From Methanobacteriota archaeon (GTDB lineage: Archaea > Thermoplasmatota > E2 > DHVEG-1), in contig JAPKYE010000025.1 of NCBI GenBank assembly GCA_026394495.1, positions 1 through 64,000 of the forward strand: DNA of 64,000 nt. The letters are read 5' to 3'. Numbering within the stretch: the stretch's first letter is position 1; every line of letters starts with the position of its first letter. The notes beneath the pieces are model-generated. The model ran no database searches. It was not told the origin of the DNA and saw only the letters and a list, made by a program, of their open reading frames with translations. Made by a program: the position numbers and the translations under genes. Positions 9,046-16,714 of this stretch are shown piece by piece.

Positions 9046-9702
9046 TTAAAATTCATCAAGTTTTTTGGTTTTTTGAATATTCATAAGATTTCGGGCGGTC
9101 TGCCAGGAACGTCTGACGTGTGGAGGGAGATCTCCATATGTTTCAACCCATTTTTTCAGGAATTTTTGTGTCATTGGATCTGATGGGTACCCGCTACCCA
9201 GAGGAATATCTAATTTTTTTTCCAGCTCAAGAGCAATTATTCGTACCTGCTCATCTCGTATTGTTTTTGCAAGAATTGATGCCGCACTTACCACAGGGTA
9301 GATTTCATCTGCTTTATGTTTTGAGATGATTGTTGGTTTGAACGAAAGTTTGGATAAAATATCTTTTCCAAAACGAGCCTCATTTACATCAGCAGCATCG
9401 ACATAACAGATATCTGGTTTGAGCTTCTCAATAATTTTACTGAAAATATGTACTTCAAGTTCGTTGAGCGTCATCACCTTTCGCAACTCATCGATATCCG
9501 CTGCAGGGATACTGATGAACTCGTATTTTTCTACGATTTTTTTGATGTATTTTGCATAAAGTTCGCGCCGTTTAGGCGTTAGTTTTTTAGAATCCCGAAC
9601 ACCTATTTTGATTAGTTCAGAATCGTCTATGATGTTCACGCCAGCAACAACAAGTGGACCAAAAATTGGACCACGTCCCGCTTCATCCGCGCCGCAGATC
9701 AT
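9046..9702 (-). CDS. rnhB: ribonuclease HII
   Basis: A 218-residue RNase H type 2 that cuts the RNA strand of RNA-DNA hybrids and removes misincorporated ribonucleotides. The N-terminal GADEAGRGPIFGPLVVAG holds the catalytic Asp-Glu pair; CYVDAAD near residue 100 and HKADEIYPVVSAASILAK near residue 130 supply the other acidic residues and the conserved Ser/Lys block. GSGYPSDP near residue 170 is the usual archaeal motif. Length is normal for archaeal RnhB. It converges with serC and is followed on the other side by the tRNA-Thr gene. Confidence 0.93.
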   Translation of the reverse strand: MICGADEAGRGPIFGPLVVAGVNIIDDSELIKIGVRDSKKLTPKRRELYAKYIKKIVEKYEFISIPAADIDELRKVMTLNELEVHIFSKIIEKLKPDICYVDAADVNEARFGKDILSKLSFKPTIISKHKADEIYPVVSAASILAKTIRDEQVRIIALELEKKLDIPLGSGYPSDPMTQKFLKKWVETYGDLPPHVRRSWQTARNLMNIQKTKKLDEF

Positions 9703-9799
9703 ACAAACTTGTGTAACAGTCTGGAGTAAAAAGAGATTACGTATATCAGGAACAGATAGTCAGGTTTTTATCAGAGAACTCTATTTCAGCCTTTCATAT

Positions 9800-9873
9800 G
9801 CCGCCGTAGCTTAGCCCGGTTGAGCGGCTGATTCGTAATCAGCAGGTCGAGGGTCCAAATCCCTTCGGCGGCT
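9800..9873 (+). tRNA. tRNA-Thr (CGT)
   Basis: The acceptor stem GCCGCCG (9800-9806) pairs perfectly with CGGCGGC (9866-9872), discriminator T73. The anticodon stem GCTGA/TCAGC encloses loop TTCGTAA, anticodon CGT, which reads ACG (Thr). The T-arm contains GGTCCAAAT. The gene is uninterrupted. Its 3' 15 bases are the left half of a 16-bp direct repeat whose other copy is at 18031, so it served as integration site for the adjoining element and stays intact. Confidence 0.95.
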
Positions 9874-9874
9874 T
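9859..9874. repeat. attL: 16-bp direct repeat inside the tRNA-Thr 3' end
   Basis: The sequence ATCCCTTCGGCGGCTT occurs here and again at 18031-18046. The left copy lies in the T-arm and acceptor of tRNA-Thr and is directly followed by a tyrosine integrase gene, the classical layout of a tRNA-integrated element. Confidence 0.85.
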
Positions 9875-9922
9875 CCGACATAAAGTATATATTACTATCA
9901 CAATATTCTACTTTTGATTAGT

Positions 9923-11128
9923 ATGGGCACCCATAATCCAAAAAGGAAACTAGAAACAGCCTTTAACAACATAATACACCTGAAAACAACACCGAACAAT
10001 AAGAACGAAATCAAAGAATTCATCGAGTTTCTAGCAGCACAAGGGGTAAAAGAACTACGACAAGTCAAATACATCTATGCACTTGGGAACATAGCACTCT
10101 GGTTGAAAAAAGATTTCTTGGTTGTTTCTAAGAAGGATATAGAGAAACTATGCAGCGACCTAGAAAAAGGAAAATACACAGCTTGGACGAAACACGATTA
10201 CCGTGTGGCCATCAAAAAATTCTACACCTGGTTACGAAATAAAAATAATGATGATATGGACGAATGGACGACACCAAAGGAAGTCAAATGGATTAAGGTA
10301 CGTTCACCATCAGGCAGCAAGAAACTTCCTTCTGATTTGTTAACACCGGAAGACATACAATTATTGGTAGAGTCCTGTAGAAATCTACGAGAAAAAAGTT
10401 TGATTTTGTCAGTATACGAAACAGGTGGAAGAATAGGAGAAATTTTAAATTTGAAAATAAGGGATTTTAATCCAGATGATTTTGGTGCAATGTTAAATCT
10501 GAATGGTAAAACAGGATATCGAAAAATCAGAATCGTTGGTTCTGCACCCGCCATAAGCCAATGGCTTGCACTTGAACACCCTAAACGCGACGATAAGGAA
10601 GCATTTTTATTTTGCAATATACAGAACACGGGGGAGGGGGAAGCACTCTCATACGACGCAGCTGATAAACTATTAAAAAAAATTGGTGCCAGAGCAGCTA
10701 AAAAAGGATTCAATAAAAAAGTACATTTTCATCTATTTAGACATAGCAGATTATCTGAACTCAGTGAATACATGAACGATGCGCCATTAAGGGCGTTTGC
10801 GGGGTGGCGTTCAGGGAGTAATATGTCAGCGGTTTATACGCATATTGCAGACACGAATAAAATAATATTGGAAATGAATGGGTTGTTGGAAAAAAAGAAA
10901 GGAGAGACGGGGGGATTTAGAGAAATAGTATGTCCTCGATGCAATACCAAGAATTCCCACGGTGATAAATATTGTTCTCAATGTAGTTTAGGATTAGACG
11001 CGAGAGATATTATGGAATACACAAATATCAAAAAAGAAGCGCTGAAACAACTCGACAACCAAATTAATGTCGAAGCAATCATTAAGATGGTGATGGAAAG
11101 ATTAGAAAACCCAGGAGAGAAAAAATAA
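9923..11128 (+). CDS. tyrosine recombinase/integrase with C-terminal zinc ribbon
   Basis: A 401-residue Xer/phage-type integrase that should catalyse insertion and excision at the tRNA-Thr att site. The N-terminal 110 residues form the SAM-like core-binding domain. The catalytic residues are visible: Arg in GGRIGEILNLK, Lys in NGKTGYRKIRI, HLFRHSRLSEL (HxxR), Trp in AGWRSGSNMSA and the nucleophile Tyr in VYTHIAD. After the catalytic domain a zinc ribbon (CPRCNTKNSHGDKYCSQC) is appended near residue 335, common in archaeal element integrases. Start ATG at 9923; a TTG three codons upstream is also in frame. It lies 50 bases from the tRNA end. Confidence 0.92.
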   Translation: MGTHNPKRKLETAFNNIIHLKTTPNNKNEIKEFIEFLAAQGVKELRQVKYIYALGNIALWLKKDFLVVSKKDIEKLCSDLEKGKYTAWTKHDYRVAIKKFYTWLRNKNNDDMDEWTTPKEVKWIKVRSPSGSKKLPSDLLTPEDIQLLVESCRNLREKSLILSVYETGGRIGEILNLKIRDFNPDDFGAMLNLNGKTGYRKIRIVGSAPAISQWLALEHPKRDDKEAFLFCNIQNTGEGEALSYDAADKLLKKIGARAAKKGFNKKVHFHLFRHSRLSELSEYMNDAPLRAFAGWRSGSNMSAVYTHIADTNKIILEMNGLLEKKKGETGGFREIVCPRCNTKNSHGDKYCSQCSLGLDARDIMEYTNIKKEALKQLDNQINVEAIIKMVMERLENPGEKK

Positions 11129-11130
11129 AT

Positions 11131-11769
11131 TTAATCAGCTTCAATAAAAAAAGCTATTCCTTCTTTATCTTTTGTTTTCTTGTATTTCAAAGCGGCAACG
11201 AGCCCTATTTTATCTTCGATATCGCATAACCATTGAGCCATCGCTGTTTTTTCTTTCATAGAACATTCATCTAAAAAATCTAGTCCAAACACTGAACCAG
11301 TGATGTTTATATCAGACAATATCGGAACATCTAAACCTTTTTTATCCGCAACATCATCAAGTAATTCAGATATATTTTCGATGGATGAAATAGACCATGC
11401 ATCTATCTTTTGTTTGATGATGTATTTCCAAATTTCTTCGTGAAATTTTTTTGAGAGAGTATATTTTGTTTTTTTTTCATCTATTGTTTTAGTCAAAAGT
11501 TTTGATTTCACCAGTTTAGATAAAAAATTTGTTAGATTATTTCTATCAGTAATACAATCCTTTACCAGGATATTATTTTTATAGAGAGCATCTAATTTTT
11601 TTCCAAAAAAAGTTTTCATTTTTTTTTCATTGATAATGTTATCGTGATTTGGAGCGAGCGCATACCTAAAATGATGTTGTTTCAGACCATTTTCCCGTCC
11701 CTGGAACTCATATGTCAGTGCAAGGATGCTGCGATACCAATCTTTTTTAAGATAGTCTTCAAAGTCCAT
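11131..11769 (-). CDS. hypothetical protein of the integrated element, possibly winged-helix
   Basis: A 212-residue charged, mostly helical protein with no membrane segment. Residues 60-120 (FFGKKLDALYKNNILVKD ... FLSKLVKSKLLTKTIDEKKTKYTLS) read like a helix-turn-helix followed by a beta wing, but no family is recognised. It is the main gene of the element on the minus strand and is divergent from the small genes starting at 11848. It shares with them a symmetrical TATA-like element (11815-11824), so it may be a regulator. Start ATG at 11769 is preferred over the longer frame to 11814, which would cross the shared promoter. Confidence 0.6.
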   Translation of the reverse strand: MDFEDYLKKDWYRSILALTYEFQGRENGLKQHHFRYALAPNHDNIINEKKMKTFFGKKLDALYKNNILVKDCITDRNNLTNFLSKLVKSKLLTKTIDEKKTKYTLSKKFHEEIWKYIIKQKIDAWSISSIENISELLDDVADKKGLDVPILSDINITGSVFGLDFLDECSMKEKTAMAQWLCDIEDKIGLVAALKYKKTKDKEGIAFFIEAD

Positions 11770-11814
11770 ATCTTGTCCGTCTCTGCAAACTAAAACACAT
11801 GAATGTATTGGCAA

Positions 11815-11824
11815 TATTTAAATA
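11815..11824. promoter_or_regulatory. symmetrical TATA element between divergent genes of the element
   Basis: TATTTAAATA is a perfect 10-bp palindrome located 24 bases before the ATG at 11848 and 46 bases before the minus-strand ATG at 11769. It can serve as a TATA box in both directions. The 24-base distance to 11848 would give a leaderless or nearly leaderless mRNA. Confidence 0.5.
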
Positions 11825-11847
11825 CTAGCTAGGAGATGCACATTAAC

Positions 11848-12006
11848 ATGGCTCGAAAAATTGGCGGAAAAAAAATGCATGGTCTATTCATCCGTCTAGA
11901 ACAAGAACAAATGGAACAGCTTAGAACTCTTAGTAGAGAAACCAGAACACCCTGTGCGTGTCATCTGCGAATTGCAGTAATCCGTTACCTCGGAGAGAAA
12001 AAATGA
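11848..12006 (+). CDS. small ribbon-helix-helix-like protein
   Basis: A 52-residue basic protein beginning MARKIGGKK. The pattern HGLFIRLEQEQMEQLRTLSRETRTP followed by HLRIAVIRYLGEKK fits a ribbon-helix-helix DNA-binding protein: one beta strand (LFIRL), helix A (QEQMEQLRTLS) and helix B (HLRIAVIRYL). Such proteins act as dimeric repressors or copy-number regulators in plasmids. It is the first gene of a rightward operon, with stop codon overlapping the next start (ATGA at 12003-12006). Confidence 0.65.
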   Translation: MARKIGGKKMHGLFIRLEQEQMEQLRTLSRETRTPCACHLRIAVIRYLGEKK

Positions 12007-12137
12007 CGGCAGTTGAAAAATATCAAGAGAAATTTTGTAAGAGGTGCAGCAAAAAAGCACATTGTTCATCGAATGGCATTGAAATTGTCTCGTGTGCTCT
12101 TACGAAGCTTGCTCAACTAGAGACGCAAAAAAGTTAA
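12003..12137 (+). CDS. small four-cysteine protein
   Basis: A 44-residue protein starting MTAVEKYQEKF, with four cysteines spaced FCKRC, AHC, VSC that could hold one zinc ion. No family is recognised. It overlaps the preceding small gene by the four bases ATGA, which argues for translational coupling and that both are real genes. Confidence 0.5.
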   Translation: MTAVEKYQEKFCKRCSKKAHCSSNGIEIVSCALTKLAQLETQKS

Positions 12138-12156
12138 ATTAAAAAGGTGAAGATAT

Positions 12157-12345
12157 ATGAGAAATGGAAATGAAACTTTTGGAACAACTTTTACTTTTGG
12201 GGTTGTTGTACGCGGTGAGCTCGCAGAGATAAACAAACTTATTGATTTTTTAAAACAAAACAATCTCGTTGTCGCATATCAAGAAATCGGTCAACATAAA
12301 ATGTGGATTAAAACTGGAGGCGACAGCGATGACCGGAAATACTGA
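12157..12345 (+). CDS. small hypothetical protein of the integrated element
   Basis: A 62-residue protein of alternating hydrophobic strands (FGTTFTFGVVVRGEL), one helix (EINKLIDFLKQ) and a final strand (NLVVAYQEIG), suggesting a compact alpha/beta fold. Function unknown. An AAGGTGA site lies nine bases before the ATG. The end overlaps the start of the following ATPase gene by 17 bases, so the two are probably translated together. Confidence 0.55.
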   Translation: MRNGNETFGTTFTFGVVVRGELAEINKLIDFLKQNNLVVAYQEIGQHKMWIKTGGDSDDRKY

Positions 12346-14344
12346 ACATACTAAAAAACTAAAACTAATAGAAGGACAGATAAAAAAAAGAGAAGATGAC
12401 GAAGCGGAACAACTCACCCAACAGGACATGCACGAAATTGACAAAAAAATTGACGAAAAGGAGCAATTCACCGAATATCTAGACAAAATCATGGACACAA
12501 ACGAAGACTGGCAGAAGTTTAAAATAATTCCAGCATTAAGCGGCATTATCAAAGTTGATGGCGAAGAGACCTTCTATCATACGGTGTTTGCTCAGAAACA
12601 AGGCCATTATACACCTATTGTCTTAACGAGCCAGGGGCGTCTATATTCCGTGTGTAACAATGCGTCCATCCTCGTTTCATCATCCCAGGACCCTAACGAC
12701 ACGAAATACAAAGACGAAGAAGGAAATCCTATTTATAACGAAGTTAAGGATGTACCTTTAGAAGAACGGTACCAATATTTTAAAATTGGCGCGGTCACCT
12801 ACAAATACATACAACCTATTTTTTGGAATGATGACCACAGCATACATATGGTTGATAATACAGCCATTCATGATGTCATCAACAAAAAAGAATACACAAA
12901 ACAAATATTTAATGACAACAAAAAAATCATACAGGATTATTTCTACCATCCAAACGAATACGAATATGATGTTCTCTGCACAGCGGATATAATATCATAC
13001 ATCAAAGATGTTCTTGGAAATGTCTTCTATCTATGCCTGTACGGTGGCCCGTCAACGGGAAAATCTGTGGTGATATGTCTTCTCTCATTTCTTCAATACC
13101 ATGGTTATTTTACTGGCAAGGGAACGATACCAAGCAGTTGTCGGCTTCTCCATTTCTATGGTATCAGTCTCAATCAAGATGAGTTCGAGAAGATGCGTCA
13201 AGATGAAAAAACCGTGTTGGTGAACATCTTCAATAATGGGTTCAATTCTTATGGCAGATATACGCTCTCAAATATGGGAGTTAAAGACATCACAAAGCAA
13301 GCCCTTGGTTTGAAGACGTTCGGGATGAAATCATTTACTTGCAATGACCTAGGAGGTTTTGATACATCATTCATAGATAGATTATACACAATTTTATCAG
13401 TAAAGACAAACAAGAAACTAAAAAACATCTATCGACTTTCATCAGATGAACTCAAACGATTTCAGGATATGCGAGACAAACTTTTTGTTTACTGTCTTTT
13501 TCATTGGAAACAAATACAAGATGATATAGAGACCACGCGGGACACTCTTGAAGCAAAAGATATCTTCGGAAGAGAGACCGATAAAAACAGCATAATCCTT
13601 GGAATAATAAAACATTTCATGGGTGAAGATTACGCCAAGAAAGTTCAAGCATACATTGCAGTAAAAGCGCCGGTGTCACAGCTTGAACATGTTAAAACCA
13701 TGGAATATGTTCTTCTGGATACCATCATTAAAAAATGCGATGCGAACAAACCAGCAGCGTTTATTGATGTCTCAAATGAAGAGCTTTATCAAAAACTTCT
13801 AAAGGAGCTTGATTGCCAGGAGGGAGACCAATATGCGCCAACGAATACCAAACCTCGTAAGATTCTTGATTCTCTTGGGTTGACAAGTAGAAAAGAAAAT
13901 TTAGGCATGGAGCACGGTGGAAAACGTACTTACCACATTAACACTCTTGAGCTCATCAACACATTGAAGAGCAATAATTATAAGGAATTATTACCGAGTA
14001 CGTCCTGGCAAGAAAGCCTCACCACGCTCACCCCCCTCACCACGCTCACCAAAACTGGTGAGGGCGGTGAGGGAAATGAGGGCGGTGAGGATACAAGACT
14101 AGAACAAGATAAAAATTCTCATCTTTCAAATAAAAATACTATCGACCAGGCCAACGACACACGAAAACTCCAGGAATTCATATCTGCCAGTAAAAACAAG
14201 GTTGTATCTAAAAAAGCTGTCATCTCTTTTATCAAATGTGTTTTGAAGAAATATAATCCAGATGATTATTACTCCCATCTTCTGCAATATGGTATCTTGA
14301 CTTTCTATTCTGGGAAAGGTGTAATGTTCACAGGAGGAACATGA
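12329..14344 (+). CDS. P-loop ATPase, putative replication helicase of the element
   Basis: A 671-residue protein and the largest gene of the element. After a charged coiled-coil-like N-terminus (KKREDDEAEQLTQQDMHEIDKK) and a region of unknown fold, a P-loop ATPase domain starts near residue 225 with Walker A GGPSTGKS. A probable Walker B, SLNQDE, lies about 45 residues later; FIDRLYTIL resembles a sensor or arginine-finger region. The spacing recalls superfamily 3 or DUF927-type plasmid helicases, so a role in replicating the element is inferred. A Thr/Leu then Gly/Glu repeat near residue 565 comes from a DNA hairpin. ATG at 12329 is chosen because GGAGG lies 8 bases upstream; the frame is open from 12269. 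Confidence 0.7.
   Translation: MTGNTEHTKKLKLIEGQIKKREDDEAEQLTQQDMHEIDKKIDEKEQFTEYLDKIMDTNEDWQKFKIIPALSGIIKVDGEETFYHTVFAQKQGHYTPIVLTSQGRLYSVCNNASILVSSSQDPNDTKYKDEEGNPIYNEVKDVPLEERYQYFKIGAVTYKYIQPIFWNDDHSIHMVDNTAIHDVINKKEYTKQIFNDNKKIIQDYFYHPNEYEYDVLCTADIISYIKDVLGNVFYLCLYGGPSTGKSVVICLLSFLQYHGYFTGKGTIPSSCRLLHFYGISLNQDEFEKMRQDEKTVLVNIFNNGFNSYGRYTLSNMGVKDITKQALGLKTFGMKSFTCNDLGGFDTSFIDRLYTILSVKTNKKLKNIYRLSSDELKRFQDMRDKLFVYCLFHWKQIQDDIETTRDTLEAKDIFGRETDKNSIILGIIKHFMGEDYAKKVQAYIAVKAPVSQLEHVKTMEYVLLDTIIKKCDANKPAAFIDVSNEELYQKLLKELDCQEGDQYAPTNTKPRKILDSLGLTSRKENLGMEHGGKRTYHINTLELINTLKSNNYKELLPSTSWQESLTTLTPLTTLTKTGEGGEGNEGGEDTRLEQDKNSHLSNKNTIDQANDTRKLQEFISASKNKVVSKKAVISFIKCVLKKYNPDDYYSHLLQYGILTFYSGKGVMFTGGT
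14017..14090 (+). repeat. long imperfect hairpin inside the ATPase gene
   Basis: The left arm 14017-14050 is made of two copies of a 16-base unit (CCTCACCACGCTCACC). The right arm 14057-14090 is made of GGTGAGGGC-type units. The arms pair over 27 of 34 positions around a 6-base loop. The encoded protein is a Thr/Leu repeat followed by a Gly/Glu repeat. Confidence 0.7.
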
Positions 14345-14571
14345 TTCGTTTTCCTCGGTGCGCGCCATCACGCATCCGATGTAAATATTGCGGTTATTCC
14401 CCATTGGAAATATGGGCTTTTCATTTCTATAAAACATGGGTGAACACAGGAAAACCAAAATCGTGTTACGAACCTGTTCTTGTATGTAGTGACAAATCAG
14501 GTCGCTCTGGTTGTGGTTGCATCTTTGATATTTCTGAATTTGATTTGAAAATAAAGGACTTGGTGAAATGA
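14341..14571 (+). CDS. small zinc-ribbon protein
   Basis: A 76-residue protein with CKYCG near residue 14 and a second set of cysteines (C in PKSCYEP, VCSDKSG, GCGC) near residues 42-60, which could form one or two zinc knuckles. No known family. Its ATG overlaps the stop of the ATPase gene and its stop overlaps the next start, so it sits inside a tightly packed operon. It may bind nucleic acid. Confidence 0.55.
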   Translation: MIRFPRCAPSRIRCKYCGYSPLEIWAFHFYKTWVNTGKPKSCYEPVLVCSDKSGRSGCGCIFDISEFDLKIKDLVK

Positions 14572-14807
14572 ACGAAAATAAATTGAAATTTGAATACAAT
14601 AAAAAATCGTATGGTTGGAAGCAAGAGAGAAAAAAATTTCTAGTAAATGATTTGTATCAGGCTGAGCTAGACCAACCAAAGATGTTTATGATGGGTACGA
14701 CAATAAAAGAAACAGATGAGGGAATACTGGTATCAACCTCCGATACTGAATTGAAATCGGTTTTAGACAAAGCATATTGTAAAAGGATGGGGATAAAAAA
14801 AATATGA
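14568..14807 (+). CDS. small hypothetical protein of the integrated element
   Basis: A 79-residue basic protein (NENKLKFEYNKKSYGWKQERKKF at its head, split here only for description) with no cysteine cluster, signal or membrane segment. It overlaps the preceding gene by ATGA. It reads like a short alpha/beta protein (GTTIKETDEGILVSTSDTELK). Function unknown. Confidence 0.5.
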   Translation: MNENKLKFEYNKKSYGWKQERKKFLVNDLYQAELDQPKMFMMGTTIKETDEGILVSTSDTELKSVLDKAYCKRMGIKKI

Positions 14808-14819
14808 TAGAGGTATATC

Positions 14820-14948
14820 ATGAGTAATAAGCGTCAACACCCATCAACGTACTTCAAGACAGCTCTAGAGATTTATAACGATGAACATAAGAACCAACCT
14901 ATAAAGACATCAAAGAAGAAAGGGGAAGATAAGTGTTGTATATGGTAA
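14820..14948 (+). CDS. very small hypothetical protein
   Basis: A 42-residue frame beginning MSNKRQHPSTYFKTALEIYND and ending KCCIW. It follows a GAGGTATATC stretch that could be a ribosome site. It is strongly basic and without known family. It is reported because it continues the gapless operon; it could also be noncoding spacer. Confidence 0.35.
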   Translation: MSNKRQHPSTYFKTALEIYNDEHKNQPIKTSKKKGEDKCCIW

Positions 14949-14955
14949 AAATCCC

Positions 14956-15071
14956 ATTGGAATTCCATTGGATTTCCAATAAAATACCCGTGATTTACCC
15001 CATGTTAGAGGCATCAAAATCCAAGAAATCCATAGAAATGGCGAGGTAATTCCATGATTTCCATAGAAATC
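14956..15071 (+). promoter_or_regulatory. cluster of short dyads upstream of the HTH/zinc-ribbon gene
   Basis: ATTGGAA (14956-14962) pairs with TTCCAAT (14974-14980), and GATTTC-CATA-GAAATC (15056-15071) is a perfect dyad over the start of the next gene. In between, words such as AAATCCA and CCATAGAAAT recur. The next gene encodes a helix-turn-helix protein, so these may be its own operator sites or a replication origin. Confidence 0.4.
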
Positions 15072-15620
15072 CAAGAAAAAATACGAGAGTTATTCAATAG
15101 CGGAAATAGTATCGCAGCTATTGCGCGGACGCTTACGATTGATTACAAGACAATTAAAAAATACCTGGACAAAACCAATGACCTACGTACCTCACCGCCA
15201 GTAACACAAACAACAATCAAAGAGAACAGTGTTTTTTGTCCTAAATGCACATCGATGTTGGAATTCAGAGAAAACGAGGATGTGGTCATCTGTCCTACTT
15301 GCAGTTTCCGGATTTTGACAGACCCTGAGATGGGCCATTTTGTTTGCAGTCATTGCAAAGAACCGGGTTGTTTGTTTTCTATTCGTTTCTCTTCAAAATG
15401 CGTTCCAGGTGTGTATGCTTGTGGTCCTGGTATGCACCGCGTAAAATATGTTCAATCCTGTTGTCCTGCTTGTAATAATCGTTTTTTTGTGCTGCATGAT
15501 GGTGTGCATGAGACAACAACAACGTGTTTTCGTTGTCTTGAGAAACTTGTTATCGACCCAGTTGGTAGAGCTGTCAGAGTAGGAAGGCTCTGTGGTGTTA
15601 CATCTTCTGATAACGATTAG
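15054..15620 (+). CDS. helix-turn-helix protein with multiple zinc ribbons
   Basis: A 188-residue protein. The N-terminal 40 residues form a resolvase-like helix-turn-helix (IREL FNSGNSIAAIARTL DYKTIKKYL). Then follow several cysteine pairs: CPKC and CPTC near residues 63-80, CSHC near 102, CPAC near 142 and CFRC near 165, enough for two to three zinc ribbons. The architecture suggests a DNA-binding regulator or recombination accessory factor of the element. No exact family is recognised. Dyads in front of and overlapping its start fit autoregulation. Confidence 0.65.
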   Translation: MISIEIQEKIRELFNSGNSIAAIARTLTIDYKTIKKYLDKTNDLRTSPPVTQTTIKENSVFCPKCTSMLEFRENEDVVICPTCSFRILTDPEMGHFVCSHCKEPGCLFSIRFSSKCVPGVYACGPGMHRVKYVQSCCPACNNRFFVLHDGVHETTTTCFRCLEKLVIDPVGRAVRVGRLCGVTSSDND

Positions 15621-15674
15621 CAAAACAATAGGTATCTTAAAGAACTTTGTCAGGAATAATGGGAAGGTGAAATA

Positions 15675-15998
15675 ATGAAAACGAAGAAAGGTTGTGAGAA
15701 AATAGAGGCAATTGAAACGGACATTTTAGCATCTGTGTTCACCCCTGAGTTTATGAACATTATTATAAATTGGTACGATGACCCTAGAACCGAACCAGGA
15801 TTAACAAAATTGGGTAAAGAAATTGATGATGTACTCAGTGGGAATAGCGCATCCATTGCAATAGGTTCTTGTGCGAAGGCTATCCTTATGGTTATTGAAA
15901 CGACTGGCCCAGAGGAATTTTTGAAAGCAATACAAGAAATTAAGAAAAATGATAAAGATTTCAAAGTAAATGAATTAATGTCGAACTATATAAGATAA
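15675..15998 (+). CDS. hypothetical protein of the integrated element
   Basis: A 107-residue acidic helical protein. AAGGTGA lies seven bases before the ATG, the same ribosome site seen before several element genes. Helices such as FMNIIINWYDD and ASIAIGSCAKAILMVIE can be seen; no motif is recognised. It is followed ten bases later by another small gene with the same GGTGAAATA-ATG leader, so the two form one unit. Confidence 0.55.
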   Translation: MKTKKGCEKIEAIETDILASVFTPEFMNIIINWYDDPRTEPGLTKLGKEIDDVLSGNSASIAIGSCAKAILMVIETTGPEEFLKAIQEIKKNDKDFKVNELMSNYIR

Positions 15999-16007
15999 GG
16001 TGAAATA

Positions 16008-16325
16008 ATGAGAATAGATATCAATAAAAAATTTTTAGATGATTGCAGAAAGAAAGCATTAAAAATATTTGATGAACGTTTGAAAAGTGTATGTAAAGAC
16101 CTAAATAGCGATGTAATCGAAGACATAGAAGAAAGTGGTTATGATGGTTTTGATGATATTGTAGAAAGCATTGACGAACATCATACTGAAGAATGGGTTG
16201 ATGAAAATATAGGAATTCTTGAAGGTTACAACGATATTTTAGATAAAGAATTTTGGCAACCAATACGAGAAAAAATATTGAAAATAGATTTTTATTCTTT
16301 GTTAAAAAATGATAAGGTGAAATAA
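16008..16325 (+). CDS. hypothetical acidic protein of the integrated element
   Basis: A 105-residue protein, unusually acidic (DVIEDIEESGYDGFDDIVESIDEHH within it), with no cysteines clustered and no membrane segment. A GGTGAAATA leader precedes the ATG. Strongly acidic small proteins in mobile elements can mimic DNA or inhibit host enzymes, but nothing here proves that. Its stop overlaps the next tiny frame. Confidence 0.55.
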   Translation: MRIDINKKFLDDCRKKALKIFDERLKSVCKDLNSDVIEDIEESGYDGFDDIVESIDEHHTEEWVDENIGILEGYNDILDKEFWQPIREKILKIDFYSLLKNDKVK

Positions 16326-16420
16326 TGAGCTATCGAAGAAGTGGACGATTGTTAATGACCGGAAAAAAAAGTTGTCCTGTTGTCTGTTCCGGTGGAACTT
16401 TGGTCGGATTCTGGCGCTAG
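16325..16420 (+). CDS. possible tiny protein, antisense to 16352-16546
   Basis: A 31-codon frame starting MSYRRSGRLLMTGKK, preceded by the GGTGAAATA-ATG leader typical of this element. It lies opposite a minus-strand frame of 64 codons, so at most one of the two is likely real. The good leader favours this one as translated; the length is at the lower limit. Confidence 0.3.
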   Translation: MSYRRSGRLLMTGKKSCPVVCSGGTLVGFWR

Positions 16421-16546
16421 TACCTCAGTTTTGATGTAGCTATTCACGACATCATGTGCCATTATCATCTCGTTTGGGTCTATCCAATAGGCGATATCAC
16501 CAGCAGTAGGAACATCTGTAAATTTTGGATTGTATTTTGATGACAC
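16352..16546 (-). CDS. possible small protein on the minus strand
   Basis: A 64-codon frame with a GTG start, balanced composition (DIAYWIDPNEMIMAHDVVNSYIK) and no recognisable family. No clear ribosome site lies before it. It overlaps the tiny plus-strand frame at 16325. The otherwise empty stretch 16421-16714 contains only this, a palindrome at 16557 and an A/T-rich promoter-like run near 16665-16680. Confidence 0.3.
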   Translation of the reverse strand: MSSKYNPKFTDVPTAGDIAYWIDPNEMIMAHDVVNSYIKTEVLAPESDQSSTGTDNRTTFFSGH

Positions 16547-16556
16547 GTCAGCGCTG

Positions 16557-16570
16557 CGTGAGTCACGTAG
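16557..16570. repeat. 14-bp palindromic motif, copy 1
   Basis: CGTGAGTCACGTAG: the first 11 bases (CGTGA-G-TCACG) are a perfect dyad. An identical 14-mer is found at 17860-17873. The two copies bracket the membrane-protein and structured-RNA module of the element. Confidence 0.6.
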
Positions 16571-16714
16571 CGTTTTTAATTCATCTTTGTGTGTGGTGAG
16601 GTAAATGAAATAACTGTTCGATGCATACGAATTTTCGGGTAAGACTTAATTATGTCACAATGACAATAAAAATTAATATAAATAAGCTACACGATAAAAT
16701 ATCTCATAGGTGAA

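Noticed and set aside
9923-11128. Integron integrase driving the 22-27 kb cassette array
   Set aside because: The enzyme lies beside its own tRNA att site and shows no integron-specific insert; a role in trans cannot be excluded but nothing supports it.
12269-12328. Longer start of the element ATPase
   Set aside because: It would lie inside the preceding small gene; the ATG at 12329 has GGAGG at the right distance.
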